64,000 bases of DNA from Gracilibacillus sp. YIM 98692 (GCF_010993965.1 NZ_WIXM01000011.1:40560-104559), one strand, 5' to 3'. Numbered from the stretch's first letter, positions 40,865 through 50,324 are shown. Numbers and translations are program-made. Notes: generated by a model from the sequence alone, not told the origin.

Positions 40865-42126
40865 AATCACTTGTGATAAAATTATGGAAGATGCTTCAAC
40901 TCATCTTACTTATCGCAGGTCTTTTCATTTTTGCTATGTTTCAAGGGGGATTTGTCAGCTGGTTTCTGTTTTATAGCATTACTCCTATTCTTCTTTACAT
41001 GATCTTCATTCCATTTTACCCCTTACACCATTGGCATGTAGATCGAAAACTTTCCCAAACCTATGTCTATGCTAGCGGTTCGGTGGAATTAACTATTTTA
41101 CTAAGAAGACGGAACTTCTTTCCATTATTGTATGTGGAGATTGAAGAAATTTGCCCTGCAACGCTTCATAAAAAGGATGTAGGAAAGCAAAAATTCCGAA
41201 ATCTAACACACACAACCACCCATTTGCAAAAACGAAGGTTTAAAAAAGTGTTATTTCTTGGATTTCGCAGAGCACTAGATGTGACGGTTCCATTATCTCA
41301 ATTACCACGTGGAAAACATACTTTTTCTACTATTTCTATTAAAATCGGTGATCCATTTGGATTTGTAGAAAAGGAAGAAAGATTTTTAAGAGATGACCCT
41401 TTATATGTATATCCGGCAATTCAAGGTATGCGTTGGACGCAAAATGCTTATAGTATAGAGGCAGGCACGTTACCATCTTTGGTGCATGATGAGAGGTTGA
41501 CGAATATGGTTTCAGGGGTTCGTGAATATACTCCTGGTGACCGTTTTTCATGGATAGATTGGAAGACTACGGCAAGGAAAAATACGGTAATGACGAAGGA
41601 GTTTGAACAGGAAAAAGATTCACAGCTGTATATTTTGCTCGATGTAGAGGAACAACATGTAAACCAACCACTTGTGTTTGAAGCAGCTGTGGAGTGGACG
41701 ATGGGGATAATTGATGGGGCACGTAAAACAAAGCAACAGTTGACCTTTCAGACTATGGGAAAGACCGAGCGTTCTTTTTCCCCTCAACAAATTCAATTTC
41801 AATATCCAGTAATTCAAAGCTACTTAGCTAACATTAGTCAAGAGAAGCCAGCTATTCCGCTATCTAGTAAACTTTCTTCTGCTAATGGGTTTATTCCAAG
41901 AGGGTCTGTCGTTATATTAATCATCTGTTCCCTTAACCAATCATTGATTCATAGTTTGATAGAGCTTTATAGTCGGAATGTATTGGTAAAGGTTTGTTTG
42001 ATAAGTCCTAAAGAAGAAATTAGAAATGGGGATAGAAACCATATAGAAAACCTTAAAATGAAAGGTATTCCTGTTCAACTTATAACGGAAGAAGATTTGC
42101 AAAGAGAGGAATGGGAGGTGAAGTAG
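40861..42126 (+). CDS. yeaD: DUF58 domain protein
   Basis: This 421-residue protein has two N-terminal hydrophobic segments (about 9-45) and the DUF58 core signature GVREYTPGDRFSWIDWKTTA. A VWA-like region follows (QLYILLDVEEQH). It probably partners the MoxR ATPase in assembling or folding a surface or membrane complex. It overlaps both neighbours' coding space closely. Confidence 0.88.
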   Translation: MKSLVIKLWKMLQLILLIAGLFIFAMFQGGFVSWFLFYSITPILLYMIFIPFYPLHHWHVDRKLSQTYVYASGSVELTILLRRRNFFPLLYVEIEEICPATLHKKDVGKQKFRNLTHTTTHLQKRRFKKVLFLGFRRALDVTVPLSQLPRGKHTFSTISIKIGDPFGFVEKEERFLRDDPLYVYPAIQGMRWTQNAYSIEAGTLPSLVHDERLTNMVSGVREYTPGDRFSWIDWKTTARKNTVMTKEFEQEKDSQLYILLDVEEQHVNQPLVFEAAVEWTMGIIDGARKTKQQLTFQTMGKTERSFSPQQIQFQYPVIQSYLANISQEKPAIPLSSKLSSANGFIPRGSVVILIICSLNQSLIHSLIELYSRNVLVKVCLISPKEEIRNGDRNHIENLKMKGIPVQLITEEDLQREEWEVK

Positions 42127-42132
42127 ACCGTC

Positions 42133-44352
42133 ATGCAGCAGAAATGGAAAGATACTACTGTCACATCTGCTCTTATATTAATCGCTGGATTTTTCCTGTT
42201 TTGGGAGTGGTTACGTCCTTTAGAGGCAATTACAGATACAGGAAACGTCTATTTGTTTGTTCTTTTTACTGCATTATGTTTTGGTTTATCTTATTTAGTT
42301 CCAAATGGTTGGATTCGCTTTTTGTTGAAAGGTACTTCATTAGTTATCATCTTAGATTACTTATTTTTAACAAGTACTTTTCTATCAACACCATGGATGC
42401 AACAAATATATCGTGAAGTTGCATTCAACATGAATACCATCTTAAGCAATGAATGGTATTTAATGACGCCATTTTTTCGCAGCTTTTTGTTTTTAATTTT
42501 GTTATGGCTGATGAGCTATCTTTTACATTATTGGTTTGTTGTCGCTCAGAAATATTTTCTATTTATTGCTTTAACGGTCATTTATTTAGCTGTATTGGAC
42601 ACTTTTACCGTTTATGATGCAAAGACAGCGATTGTTCGCACGTTTGCGATTGCATTTATAGCGCTTGGCATTAGCCATTTCCTACAACGCACAGAAGGTC
42701 AGATGTCGGATAATGATAAAAAGTGGGAAAACTTACTAAGGTGGTTGACCCCTGTTATAGTCATTGTTTGTATTGCCACGATTGTGGGGATTTATTCACC
42801 TAAATTAAATCCACAATGGCCGGATCCTGTACCATTCATTCAAAGTACAGCTGGTCATGTAGGGTTTGTGGATGAAAGTCAATTTCAAAAAAAGGTAGGT
42901 TATGGGGAAAACGATTCTCGACTTGGTGGCTCTTTTGTACAGGATGATAGCCCAGTGTTTGAGGCGCTAGCGAATGATCGTTTGTATTGGCGAATTGAAT
43001 CAAAGGATGTGTATACAGGTAAAGGCTGGGAGCGATCTGCGGAGTTGGAATATGAGCCAATCAACAATCATAATATTTCATGGCGTTCGTTCTCGGATTC
43101 AGTGGAAACCACTTCTGAAAATACGTTTATACAGCGTTCAGAGAATAGTCAATTATCTAAAGTTGCCTATCCGTATGGTGCCAGAGAAATTCGTAGTCGT
43201 GATGGAATCCATTTCTTCCAAGATAATCAATCAGGTATGATGGAATATGAGCTTTCGGAGCAGCAACAGCAAATAGATGGATATACGATTACTTATGAGT
43301 CCCCTTCATATTCGATTGATAATCTTCAAAACATTAGTCAGCGAGATCCGGATCACATTCAAGCAAATTATCTGCAGTTGCCGGAAGATTTACCAGATCG
43401 TGTGTCACAATTAGCTGAAGAAATTACAGAAGGTGAAGAGACAAGGTATGATCAGGTAAAAGCAGTCGAACAATATTTTAGTTTAAATGGTTATAGCTAT
43501 CAGATTGAAGATGTATCAATACCTGACGGCAACGAAGATTATGTGGATCAATTTTTATTTGAAACAAGGGTAGGTTATTGTGATAATTTTTCTACCTCGA
43601 TGGTTGTTTTGCTTCGTTCGTTAGACATACCTGCTAGGTGGGTGAAAGGTTTTACTGGCGGGGATATAAAAGAAAACCAACCAGAGAATATACCTGATGG
43701 TTATTTTGTTTATGAAATAACCAATAATAATGCTCATTCATGGGTGGAAGTTTATTTTCCTGAAACAGGATGGATCCCATTTGAGCCAACAAGCGGCTTC
43801 ACCAATCAAACAGAGTTTTATCAGGAAACAACCAGCCAAACCGATTCGAATCCGGTGGAGCCAGAAGAAACAGAGGAAGAAACAGTAGAGAATGAAACAG
43901 AAGAGATAGAGTTGGAAGAAAGAGACGACGAAGAAGCCTTTGCTAGCATTGATTTTGATAATGAAGAACCCAAGTACAGTTATACTTTTATATTAATGAC
44001 TATCGGTGTTATACTGCTTCTGTTAGTATTGCTAGGAGTTATTTATTACAAACGCCAAACAATAAAAGATTGGTACTTGTTACAAAAATGGAAAAAAATT
44101 TCTCAACCAATGCAATTCGAGCAAGCTTATTTATTTGTACTGCAGCTATTAGATAAGAGGATGATTGGTCGCAAAAAAGGTCAAACATTGAGGCAGTACG
44201 CCAAAGTAGTAGATGAAAAACTAGCCAATGATGACATGATTGAATTGACTAAGTTATATGAAGAATATGTTTATCGAAAAGGGGAAATAAATAAGCAAGA
44301 CACGGAATTGCGTGAATTATTTGAAAAGTTAATGAAACAAATATTTGCTTGA
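42133..44352 (+). CDS. yebA: Membrane transglutaminase-like protein (TgpA/DUF3488 type)
   Basis: This 739-residue protein has six or seven N-terminal transmembrane helices (to about 230). A transglutaminase-like domain follows, with Cys483 (VGYCDNFSTSM) and His535 (NNAHSWVEVYF); Glu551 (WIPFEPT) sits where the acidic member of the triad is expected. A Glu-rich linker, another helix (about 620-642) and a cytoplasmic DUF4129-like tail complete it. It forms an operon with MoxR and DUF58. Physiological substrate unknown. Confidence 0.88.
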   Translation: MQQKWKDTTVTSALILIAGFFLFWEWLRPLEAITDTGNVYLFVLFTALCFGLSYLVPNGWIRFLLKGTSLVIILDYLFLTSTFLSTPWMQQIYREVAFNMNTILSNEWYLMTPFFRSFLFLILLWLMSYLLHYWFVVAQKYFLFIALTVIYLAVLDTFTVYDAKTAIVRTFAIAFIALGISHFLQRTEGQMSDNDKKWENLLRWLTPVIVIVCIATIVGIYSPKLNPQWPDPVPFIQSTAGHVGFVDESQFQKKVGYGENDSRLGGSFVQDDSPVFEALANDRLYWRIESKDVYTGKGWERSAELEYEPINNHNISWRSFSDSVETTSENTFIQRSENSQLSKVAYPYGAREIRSRDGIHFFQDNQSGMMEYELSEQQQQIDGYTITYESPSYSIDNLQNISQRDPDHIQANYLQLPEDLPDRVSQLAEEITEGEETRYDQVKAVEQYFSLNGYSYQIEDVSIPDGNEDYVDQFLFETRVGYCDNFSTSMVVLLRSLDIPARWVKGFTGGDIKENQPENIPDGYFVYEITNNNAHSWVEVYFPETGWIPFEPTSGFTNQTEFYQETTSQTDSNPVEPEETEEETVENETEEIELEERDDEEAFASIDFDNEEPKYSYTFILMTIGVILLLLVLLGVIYYKRQTIKDWYLLQKWKKISQPMQFEQAYLFVLQLLDKRMIGRKKGQTLRQYAKVVDEKLANDDMIELTKLYEEYVYRKGEINKQDTELRELFEKLMKQIFA

Positions 44353-44377
44353 CCAGCCTATCATCGATTGATAGAAT
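44349..44377 (+). promoter_or_regulatory. guaA promoter
   Basis: TTGACC, a 17-base spacer and TAGAAT lie just upstream of the riboswitch. The -35 overlaps the last codons of yebA. Confidence 0.6.
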
Positions 44378-44398
44378 GAGATAAAATTAAGAGAAACG

Positions 44399-44607
44399 AC
44401 CTTCATATATGTTTGAGAATACGGCTCAAATGTTTCTACCTGAACACCATAAAGTGAGACTTCCATCAGTGGGGGGTTCTTCATCCCTTACTGATGGTTA
44501 GCGAAGCTTATCAGGGTGCTAGCGTCCGTTATCCCCGTTATATTAAGTCTTGAATTGGGGGCTTACGGACGGTTGTTCACCGTGATAAATGTTCAGACTA
44601 TGAAGGT
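44399..44607 (+). promoter_or_regulatory. Guanine riboswitch of guaA, interrupted in loop L3
   Basis: The purine aptamer parts are all present: P1 ACCTTCATA / TATGAAGGT (44399-44407, 44599-44607), P2 TTTGAG / CTCAAA, the TTTCTACC core and P3 TGAACA / TGTTCA. A repeat of about 136 bases (R1) lies inside L3 between two ATAAA copies. The discriminating base is C (44598), so guanine. Without the repeat the L3 would be CCATAAA, a normal seven-base loop. A terminator follows at 44628. Whether it still regulates is not known. Confidence 0.85.
44449..44589 (+). repeat. Repeat family R1, full copy, inside the guaA riboswitch
   Basis: It runs from ATAAAGTGAGACTTCC to CACCGTGATAAA. It contains hairpin 1 (CCATCAGTGGG..CTGATGG) and hairpin 2 (GTCCGTTATCCCC..GGGGGCTTACGGAC). 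ATAAA is present at both ends; since other copies also carry it, it may be element end or target duplication. Confidence 0.85.
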
Positions 44608-44627
44608 GGGGGTCTGTTCCGTGATTT

Positions 44628-44673
44628 CTGCCTTTCTAAGTACTGCCTGATAGAAAGGCAGCTTTTCTTTTTC
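44628..44673 (+). terminator. Riboswitch-controlled terminator of guaA
   Basis: An 11-bp CTGCCTTTCTA / TAGAAAGGCAG stem followed by a T-rich run lies between the aptamer and guaA. Confidence 0.8.
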
Positions 44674-44756
44674 CAAGTGTTTTTATGGAAACAAAAGGCA
44701 AAGCATGATCGGACAAAAACAGGAAGGTCGTGAACATAAAGAAGGAGTGGGACAAT

Positions 44757-46295
44757 TTGGAAATGAATAATGAATTAGTTCTAGTTTTGGACTTTGGAAG
44801 TCAATATAATCAATTGATTACCCGACGAATTCGTGAATTCGGTGTTTACAGTGAGCTGCATTCCCATCGTTTAACAGTGGAAGAAATTAAAGAAATTAAT
44901 CCAAAAGGTATTATTCTTTCTGGCGGTCCACATAGTGTTTATGGTGAAGAAAGCTTCCGTTGTGATGAGCGTATTTTTGATTTAGATATTCCTGTTTTAG
45001 GTATTTGTTATGGTATGCAATTAATGACTCATCATTTTGACGGGAAAGTAGAAAGAGCCAATCAACGCGAATATGGAAAAGCAGATATAAATGTGAAGGA
45101 TGGTGCTGTTCTTTTTAAAGGAACACCAAGTGAACAATCCGTTTGGATGAGTCATAGCGACAAAATTATAGAAGCACCTGCAGACTTTCACGTAGAAGCA
45201 ACAAGTGAATCAACACCAGTTGCAGCGATGAGTCATCCAGAGAAGCAATTTTATGGCGTGCAATTCCACCCAGAAGTACGTAATACGGTTTACGGAAATG
45301 ATTTGTTAAAAACGTTTGTGTTCGATGTTTGTCAGTGCTCTGGTGATTGGACAATGGCGAACTTTATTGATATGGAAGTGGATAAAATCAGAGAACAAGT
45401 GGGAGATCGTAATGTATTATGTGCCTTAAGCGGCGGGGTAGATTCTTCTGTTGTGGCAGCTCTAATTCATAAAGCGATTGGTGATCAATTAACTTGTATT
45501 TTCGTTGACCATGGCTTACTTCGTAAAGATGAAGGCGAAGCGGTAATGCGCACTTTCCGTGATGAATTTCAAATGAATATTATCAAAGTTGATGCTCAAG
45601 AAAGGTTCCTAAGCAAACTGAAAGGAGTTTCCGATCCTGAGCAAAAACGTAAAATCATTGGTAATGAGTTCATTTATGTGTTTGACGATGAAGCGGCTAA
45701 GTTAGAAAACATGGACTTTTTAGCACAGGGAACCCTTTATACAGATATTGTGGAAAGCGGTACGGAAACAGCACAGACGATTAAATCTCACCATAATGTT
45801 GGCGGATTACCAGAAGATATGGAATTTCAATTAATTGAACCTTTAAACACGTTGTTTAAGGATGAAGTACGTGCATTAGGTACAGAGCTAGGTGTACCTG
45901 ATGAGATTGTATGGCGTCAACCATTCCCGGGTCCAGGCCTTGGAATCCGTGTACTTGGCGAAATTACACCGGAAAAAGTAGAGATTGTTCGTGAATCAGA
46001 TGCCATTTTGCGTGAAGAAATTAAGAAAGCTGGCTTAGACCGCGACATATGGCAATACTTTACTGTATTACCAGACATACGCAGTGTTGGGGTAATGGGA
46101 GATGCGAGAACCTATGATTATGCGATTGGCATTCGTGCTGTAACATCTATTGATGGAATGACATCTGATTGGGCTCGTATTCCATGGGATATACTGGAAA
46201 AAATATCTACAAGAATGGTGAATGAAGTAGACCACATTAATCGTGTGCTTTATGATGTAACCAGCAAGCCACCTGCAACCATTGAGTGGGAATAA
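44757..46295 (+). CDS. guaA: GMP synthase (glutamine-hydrolysing)
   Basis: GMP synthase converts XMP to GMP using glutamine and ATP. The 512-residue protein has an N-terminal class I glutamine amidotransferase domain ([16 protein letters not shown], nucleophile in GICYGMQLM, His in GVQFHPEV) and the ATP-pyrophosphatase domain with the PP-loop [11 protein letters not shown]. The TTG at 44757 fits AAGGAG best; GTG at 44730 and ATG at 44763 are alternatives. It is regulated by the guanine riboswitch upstream. Confidence 0.96.
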   Translation: MEMNNELVLVLDFGSQYNQLITRRIREFGVYSELHSHRLTVEEIKEINPKGIILSGGPHSVYGEESFRCDERIFDLDIPVLGICYGMQLMTHHFDGKVERANQREYGKADINVKDGAVLFKGTPSEQSVWMSHSDKIIEAPADFHVEATSESTPVAAMSHPEKQFYGVQFHPEVRNTVYGNDLLKTFVFDVCQCSGDWTMANFIDMEVDKIREQVGDRNVLCALSGGVDSSVVAALIHKAIGDQLTCIFVDHGLLRKDEGEAVMRTFRDEFQMNIIKVDAQERFLSKLKGVSDPEQKRKIIGNEFIYVFDDEAAKLENMDFLAQGTLYTDIVESGTETAQTIKSHHNVGGLPEDMEFQLIEPLNTLFKDEVRALGTELGVPDEIVWRQPFPGPGLGIRVLGEITPEKVEIVRESDAILREEIKKAGLDRDIWQYFTVLPDIRSVGVMGDARTYDYAIGIRAVTSIDGMTSDWARIPWDILEKISTRMVNEVDHINRVLYDVTSKPPATIEWE

Positions 46296-46370
46296 AAAAC
46301 GAACGTTAAATAATTTGATACAATTATCATTCGGTTTTATCTTGACTCACAAAGAAATTACTAGTATGAT
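46295..46370 (+). promoter_or_regulatory. Paired PurR boxes and promoter of pbuG
   Basis: AAAAAACGAACGTT (plus strand) and, inverted, AAAACCGAATGAT (minus strand) match the PurBox consensus, with 26 bases between the CGAA cores. TTGACT (46342-46347), 17 bases and TATGAT (46365-46370) follow. PurR repression at high adenine/low PRPP is expected. Confidence 0.65.
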
Positions 46371-46392
46371 ATCTACGTAATAGAAATCATCG

Positions 46393-46460
46393 ATCGTATA
46401 ATGTTGGGAATATGGCCCAAGAGTTTCTACCAAAGCACCATTAAATGCTTTGACTACGAT
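46393..46460 (+). promoter_or_regulatory. Guanine riboswitch of pbuG
   Basis: P1 ATCGTA / TACGAT, P2 TTGGG / CCCAA, the TTTCTACC core and P3 AAAGCA / TGCTTT are clear. The discriminating base is C in GACTA (46454), indicating guanine or hypoxanthine. A terminator follows at 46511. Confidence 0.9.
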
Positions 46461-46510
46461 GCGGATGTAAGTAGCTAGCTTTGTATAGTGAAGAATCCGA
46501 ATTGTATGAG

Positions 46511-46543
46511 AACACCTTTGGCCTGGGCCAGAGGTGTTTTTTG
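46511..46543 (+). terminator. Riboswitch-controlled terminator of pbuG
   Basis: A 13-bp AACACCTTTGGCC / GGCCAGAGGTGTT stem with a two-base loop and T6. Confidence 0.85.
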
Positions 46544-46674
46544 TTGGCGAGAAAGGATCCCTACACCGAAGAGTTCATCACATGATCTTGCTTGCATGAA
46601 TGCAATAAAAATTTAGTGATAAGCTAAGTTTGTTTCGGTATGTCAACTATGCACAGTAATAAGGAGGAAAAACA

Positions 46675-47979
46675 TTGAAGAAATTTTTTGAGTTTGACCA
46701 GTTAGGAACAAATTATCGTACGGAATCAATGGCTGGGCTTACAACATTTTTGGCAATGGCTTACATTCTATTCGTTAACCCAACTATGTTAGCAACAGAA
46801 GGTACTGGGATGGACAGGGATGCAGTATTTGTTGCTACAGCATTATCGGCTGCGATTGGTACATTAATTATGGGTCTTTTAGCAAAATATCCGATCGCTT
46901 TAGCACCTGGGATGGGGCTTAACGCATTTTTTACTTACACAGTAGTTCTCGGATATGGAATTCCTTGGGAAACAGCGTTAGCGGGAGTTCTAGTTTCAGG
47001 TATTATCTTTATTATCTTAACATTAACAGGCATTCGTCAAATGGTGATTAATGCGATTCCTGCGTCTTTAAAGATGGCGGTAGGTGCTGGTATTGGGCTG
47101 TTTATTGCATTTATCGGTTTTCAAAATGTAGATATTATTGTTGCGGATCCAGAAGGAACCGTCGTGGCACTTGGGGACCTGACAGCAGGGCCAACTCTAT
47201 TGGCGATATTTGGAGTATTTGTTACAATTATTTTAATTGCTATTGGATTTAAAGGCGGCGTGTTTTATGGAATGGTGATTACAGCAATTGTCGGCATGAT
47301 TTTTCAATTAGTGCCAGTTCCGACAGAAATAGTTTCACCAGTTCCTAGTGTAGCTCCAACTTTTGGTGCAGCATTTGCGCATTTAGGCGAAGTATTCACT
47401 TTACAGATGTTGGTTGTTATTCTCACATTCTTATTTGTTGACTTCTTTGATACAGCAGGTACATTAGTAGCCGTAGCAAATAAAGCAGGCCTTTTGAAAG
47501 ATAATAAATTGCCGAAAGCAGGAAAGGCATTATTCTCTGATTCTGCGGCAACAGTGGTCGGCGCTACGTTAGGTACTTCTACTACTACTTCTTATGTAGA
47601 GTCAGCTACAGGTGTTGGAGCAGGTGGTCGTTCCGGTTTTGCTTCTGTTGTGACAGCAGGATTATTTATTCTCGCACTGTTCTTTTCACCTTTATTAGGA
47701 GTAGTAACGGCATCTGTGACAGCTCCCGCGCTGATTATTGTTGGAGTGCTAATGGCTTCTTCTTTAAAAGAGATTCCTTGGGATCAATTTGAAATAGCAG
47801 TCCCAGCATTTTTAACTGTGATTATTATGCCGTTATCATTTAGTATTGCAACAGGGATTGCAGTAGGATTTATCTTCTACCCAATCACCATGCTTGCAAA
47901 AGGACGCTTCAAAGAAATCCACCCAATCATGTGGTTCTTGTTCGTTATCTTTGTTCTCTTTCTAGCGTTCTTACAATAA
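46675..47979 (+). CDS. pbuG: Guanine/hypoxanthine permease (NCS2 family)
   Basis: This 434-residue permease has about 12-14 helices of the AzgA-type NCS2 branch: AGLTTFLAMAYILFVNPTML, the amphipathic GLNAFFTYTVVLG, and VDFFDTAGTLVAVANKAGLL with GTSTTTSYVESATGVGAGGRSG. It imports hypoxanthine and guanine with protons. The TTG at 46675 follows AAGGAGG. It is regulated by PurR boxes and a guanine riboswitch. Order guaA-pbuG is as in B. subtilis. Confidence 0.93.
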   Translation: MKKFFEFDQLGTNYRTESMAGLTTFLAMAYILFVNPTMLATEGTGMDRDAVFVATALSAAIGTLIMGLLAKYPIALAPGMGLNAFFTYTVVLGYGIPWETALAGVLVSGIIFIILTLTGIRQMVINAIPASLKMAVGAGIGLFIAFIGFQNVDIIVADPEGTVVALGDLTAGPTLLAIFGVFVTIILIAIGFKGGVFYGMVITAIVGMIFQLVPVPTEIVSPVPSVAPTFGAAFAHLGEVFTLQMLVVILTFLFVDFFDTAGTLVAVANKAGLLKDNKLPKAGKALFSDSAATVVGATLGTSTTTSYVESATGVGAGGRSGFASVVTAGLFILALFFSPLLGVVTASVTAPALIIVGVLMASSLKEIPWDQFEIAVPAFLTVIIMPLSFSIATGIAVGFIFYPITMLAKGRFKEIHPIMWFLFVIFVLFLAFLQ

Positions 47980-47981
47980 TC

Positions 47982-48017
47982 AAAAGAGCTTTGACACATG
48001 TCAAAGCTCTTTTTTTT
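47982..48017 (+). terminator. Terminator of pbuG
   Basis: A perfect 14-bp AAAAGAGCTTTGAC / GTCAAAGCTCTTTT stem followed by T8. Confidence 0.9.
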
Positions 48018-48019
48018 AC

Positions 48020-48420
48020 ACCATAAGTATAAAAATAGTGCACAAAATCCATAAACTAAGACGTAACTTTGAAAACTCGTTTCACGATGAGTACTTAATC
48101 GTCGCTGCGGAAAAACACTCGCTTTCCGTGGGGAACGCTTCAGCCTCCTCACGAGCAAAAAGCGCTCGCTGCGGGGTCTTCAGACTGTTCCTTTCCCACA
48201 GGAGTCTCGTATTTTTCCGCAGCTTGAATGGGTACTCGTTTTTAGTGAGAAAAATTACATTTTCTTACTACTCACAAGCGGAAGAAATATACGTAGACTC
48301 CTGCGGGAACAGCGAAGACGCTGAGACCCCGCAGTGAGGAACGAGCGAGAAGGCTCAGTGCGAGCCCGCGGAAAGCGAAGTGTATTTCTGTAGCGGTATT
48401 CAGAGCTCGTTTTTTAAGGA
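48020..48420. repeat. Repeat family R4, copy 1 (GC-rich Bacillus-type element)
   Basis: A 400-base stretch is built of AACTCGTTTCACGATGAGTAC, CTCGCTTTCCGTGGGGAACG, GCAGCGGGGTCTTC-like and GACTCCTGCGGGAACAGCG motifs in inverted arrangement. It is richer in G and C than its surroundings. The same unit occurs at 63640-64000. Open frames inside it are accidental. Confidence 0.8.
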
Positions 48421-48512
48421 TTAATATTTTTACTATGTTGTATTTTTGTTCGGATGCAAGTTCGTTGATGTAAGATAAAGCTGATAGAACCGGGCGGGTT
48501 ATACCTGTTTCT

Positions 48513-48944
48513 TTATTCTTCGGCATCTTTTATTTCAATGCGTTTTTTTCTTCTGTTTTTCTCTATATTACGGTGCAATTGTACTTTCATTAGTCCATGC
48601 TGTAGGGTGGCAGATATTTTATCAGAGCGAACGGGGAATGGTAGGTCAATCTGTCTGGAAAATTCACCGTGTAAGAGCTCCTGTTTGACAGCTTTCCCAG
48701 CTGGCTTTATGGGAAATAACTCTCCCTTAATTTCCAGAGAATAACCATCTACGAGAAGCTCTACTTGTTTACTATTCTTAATTCCGGGCAAATTAATATA
48801 ACATATCAATTCATTTTCATGCTCATACAAATTGATCGCAGGAATGGGAGGCTTTATCATATGTTCGAATTCATTCCAAAAGTCACCTCCAAAAAATTGA
48901 TCAAGGTTGTTTTTCCAATCATGCATATGTTGAAATGGATCCAA
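48513..48944 (-). CDS. Hsp20/alpha-crystallin-like small heat-shock protein
   Basis: A 143-residue protein is read from the TTG at 48944, seven bases after AGGAGG; the ATG two codons earlier touches that site. The alpha-crystallin domain (about 40-125) shows YEHENELICYINLPGIKNSK and the end HGLMKVQLHR, close to the usual 'GvLtv..P'. It is a probable ATP-independent chaperone or a spore-coat Hsp20 of the CotP type. Single gene. Confidence 0.78.
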   Translation of the reverse strand: MDPFQHMHDWKNNLDQFFGGDFWNEFEHMIKPPIPAINLYEHENELICYINLPGIKNSKQVELLVDGYSLEIKGELFPIKPAGKAVKQELLHGEFSRQIDLPFPVRSDKISATLQHGLMKVQLHRNIEKNRRKKRIEIKDAEE

Positions 48945-48989
48945 CTTCATCCCTCCTGTAGGTCTTCTAACGTTAGCTTACGAAAGCAC

Positions 48990-49052
48990 TTGTTCTATCA
49001 CGGTGCTCACCATCAGTGGGCGGTGAAGAACCCCCACTGATGGCAATCTCAC
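48990..49052 (-). repeat. Repeat family R1, partial copy (hairpin 1 only)
   Basis: It contains CCATCAGTGGG..CCCCCACTGATGG in the reverse orientation, lying between the Hsp20 and yebE genes. Confidence 0.7.
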
Positions 49053-49195
49053 ATGAAAGAAAAATCGATCATTTTTTTCCTATGCACTGTGAATGGAATG
49101 TGATAAAATATTCTCGCTAAAATACGGTGTCGTTATTTAATAACGATATAGTATATGTTAGTCATGTATCACAATGTGACAATGGAGGTGCGCAT

Positions 49196-49786
49196 ATGCT
49201 GGAAAATGCGTTGGTTATGGTTGTAATCATAATGGTTATTAACATTATATATGTATCGCTTTCCACATTAAGGGTGATCCTAACGTTGAAAGGGAGAAGG
49301 TATATAGCAGGGGCAATCGGTATTTTTGAGATTGTCATTTATACGCTTGGTTTAGGGATTGTATTAGATAATTTAGGAGAAATACAGAATTTAGTGGCAT
49401 ATGGTTTAGGTTATGGACTAGGTGTAGTGATTGGTTCCATGATTGAAGAAAAGCTAGCCCTTGGACATATTACAGTGAATGTGATTTCTTCCGACCCAGA
49501 GATTTCTTTTACGAAAAAGCTGCGTGAGAAAGGGTATGGGGTAACCAGTTGGTATGCATATGGAATGGATGGTGACCGGTTATCGATGCAAATTTTAACG
49601 CCGAGAAAATATGAAGTGCATTTATATGAGACGATTAAGTCGATTGACCCTAAAGCCTTTATTGTTGCCTATGAGCCGAAACAAATATATGGTGGGTTCT
49701 GGGTGAAACAAGTGAAAAGGGGGAAGATTTTAAGAAGTGTCAAAAAACAAGAACAACAACAAGCTGCCAAAAAAGAAGAAGTTTGA
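49196..49786 (+). CDS. yebE: DUF2179 / YebE-type membrane protein
   Basis: A 196-residue protein is read from the ATG at 49196 behind GGAGGTG. Three hydrophobic segments (about 5-25, 38-58, 65-85) precede a soluble DUF2179-like domain ([22 protein letters not shown]). The family is widespread and of unknown function. Position between pbuG and yebG matches B. subtilis. It overlaps yebG by 50 bases in another frame. Confidence 0.87.
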   Translation: MLENALVMVVIIMVINIIYVSLSTLRVILTLKGRRYIAGAIGIFEIVIYTLGLGIVLDNLGEIQNLVAYGLGYGLGVVIGSMIEEKLALGHITVNVISSDPEISFTKKLREKGYGVTSWYAYGMDGDRLSMQILTPRKYEVHLYETIKSIDPKAFIVAYEPKQIYGGFWVKQVKRGKILRSVKKQEQQQAAKKEEV

Positions 49787-49955
49787 ACTGCAAGATGACG
49801 AAACGATTGAAGCATGCTTAGACCGCATCAAGAAAGAAGGATATCAACCGATGAGAAGAACAGAAAAGCCGGTTTTCAAGGAAAAGAATGGTGATGTCGA
49901 ACCTGTAGGGAGTACAATTGTCTTTGATGCAGTTTTAGCAAAACACGAACGTTAA
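49737..49955 (+). CDS. yebG: NETI-motif protein YebG
   Basis: This 72-residue protein starts with GTG inside yebE. The [22 protein letters not shown] segment is the NETI-motif region. Function is unknown. The gene order yebE-yebG-purE is conserved with B. subtilis. Its terminator stem doubles as the first PurR box region of the pur operon. Confidence 0.8.
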   Translation: MSKNKNNNKLPKKKKFELQDDETIEACLDRIKKEGYQPMRRTEKPVFKEKNGDVEPVGSTIVFDAVLAKHER

Positions 49956-49988
49956 TATGGACGATTATATTAACGTTCGATTTTTATT
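49941..49988. promoter_or_regulatory. Paired PurR boxes of purE, overlapping the yebG terminator
   Basis: AAAACACGAACGTT and, inverted, AAAAATCGAACGTT fit the PurBox consensus, with CGAA cores 26 bases apart, the same spacing as before pbuG. The arms CGAACGTTAATAT / ATATTAACGTTCG also form a perfect 13-bp hairpin followed by T5, a terminator for yebG. Confidence 0.65.
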
Positions 49989-50016
49989 GACAGAAGCGAA
50001 GGCTCCTTGTTATCAT
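49987..50016 (+). promoter_or_regulatory. pur operon promoter
   Basis: TTGACA (49987-49992) and TATCAT (50011-50016) with an 18-base spacer, placed between the PurR boxes and the riboswitch. Confidence 0.6.
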
Positions 50017-50056
50017 AAATATGCAGTGAATAAATCTAACAATTGAAAAGCAAAGA

Positions 50057-50123
50057 CCTCATATAATTTTGGGAATAAGGCCCAGTTGTTTCTACCCATC
50101 ACCGTAAATGATGGACTATGAGG
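50057..50123 (+). promoter_or_regulatory. Guanine riboswitch of the pur operon
   Basis: P1 CCTCATA / TATGAGG, P2 TGGG / CCCA, core TTTCTACC, P3 CCATC / GATGG with L3 ACCGTAAAT. The discriminating base is C (50116), so guanine-type. Confidence 0.93.
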
Positions 50124-50271
50124 GAAGATGTTACATGGCTTTTAAATCTGTTATTCCGAGGTGAAGGATTTAAGCAGAATGTTCGTAAACATATCGGATT
50201 CGCGAAATTGCTCATAACCTGTAGAAGAGGAATAATAGATGAAAAAGGTTCATGTGAATAGACAGGATGAC

Positions 50272-50320
50272 AAAACCTATTCATCTTCTCTTGTACAAGG
50301 GAGAGAATAGGTTTTTTATT
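50272..50320 (+). terminator. Riboswitch-controlled terminator of the pur operon
   Basis: The AAAACCTATTC / GAATAGGTTTT stem with an inner TCTC/GAGA extension is followed by T6. It is far (about 260 bases) from purE because two repeats lie between. Confidence 0.85.
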
Positions 50321-50324
50321 TTAT

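Noticed and set aside
48038..48337. Frames inside the R4 repeats (here and at 63715-63930)
   Set aside because: The two share similarity only because the repeat is duplicated; they lack ribosome binding sites and show no selection as coding sequence.
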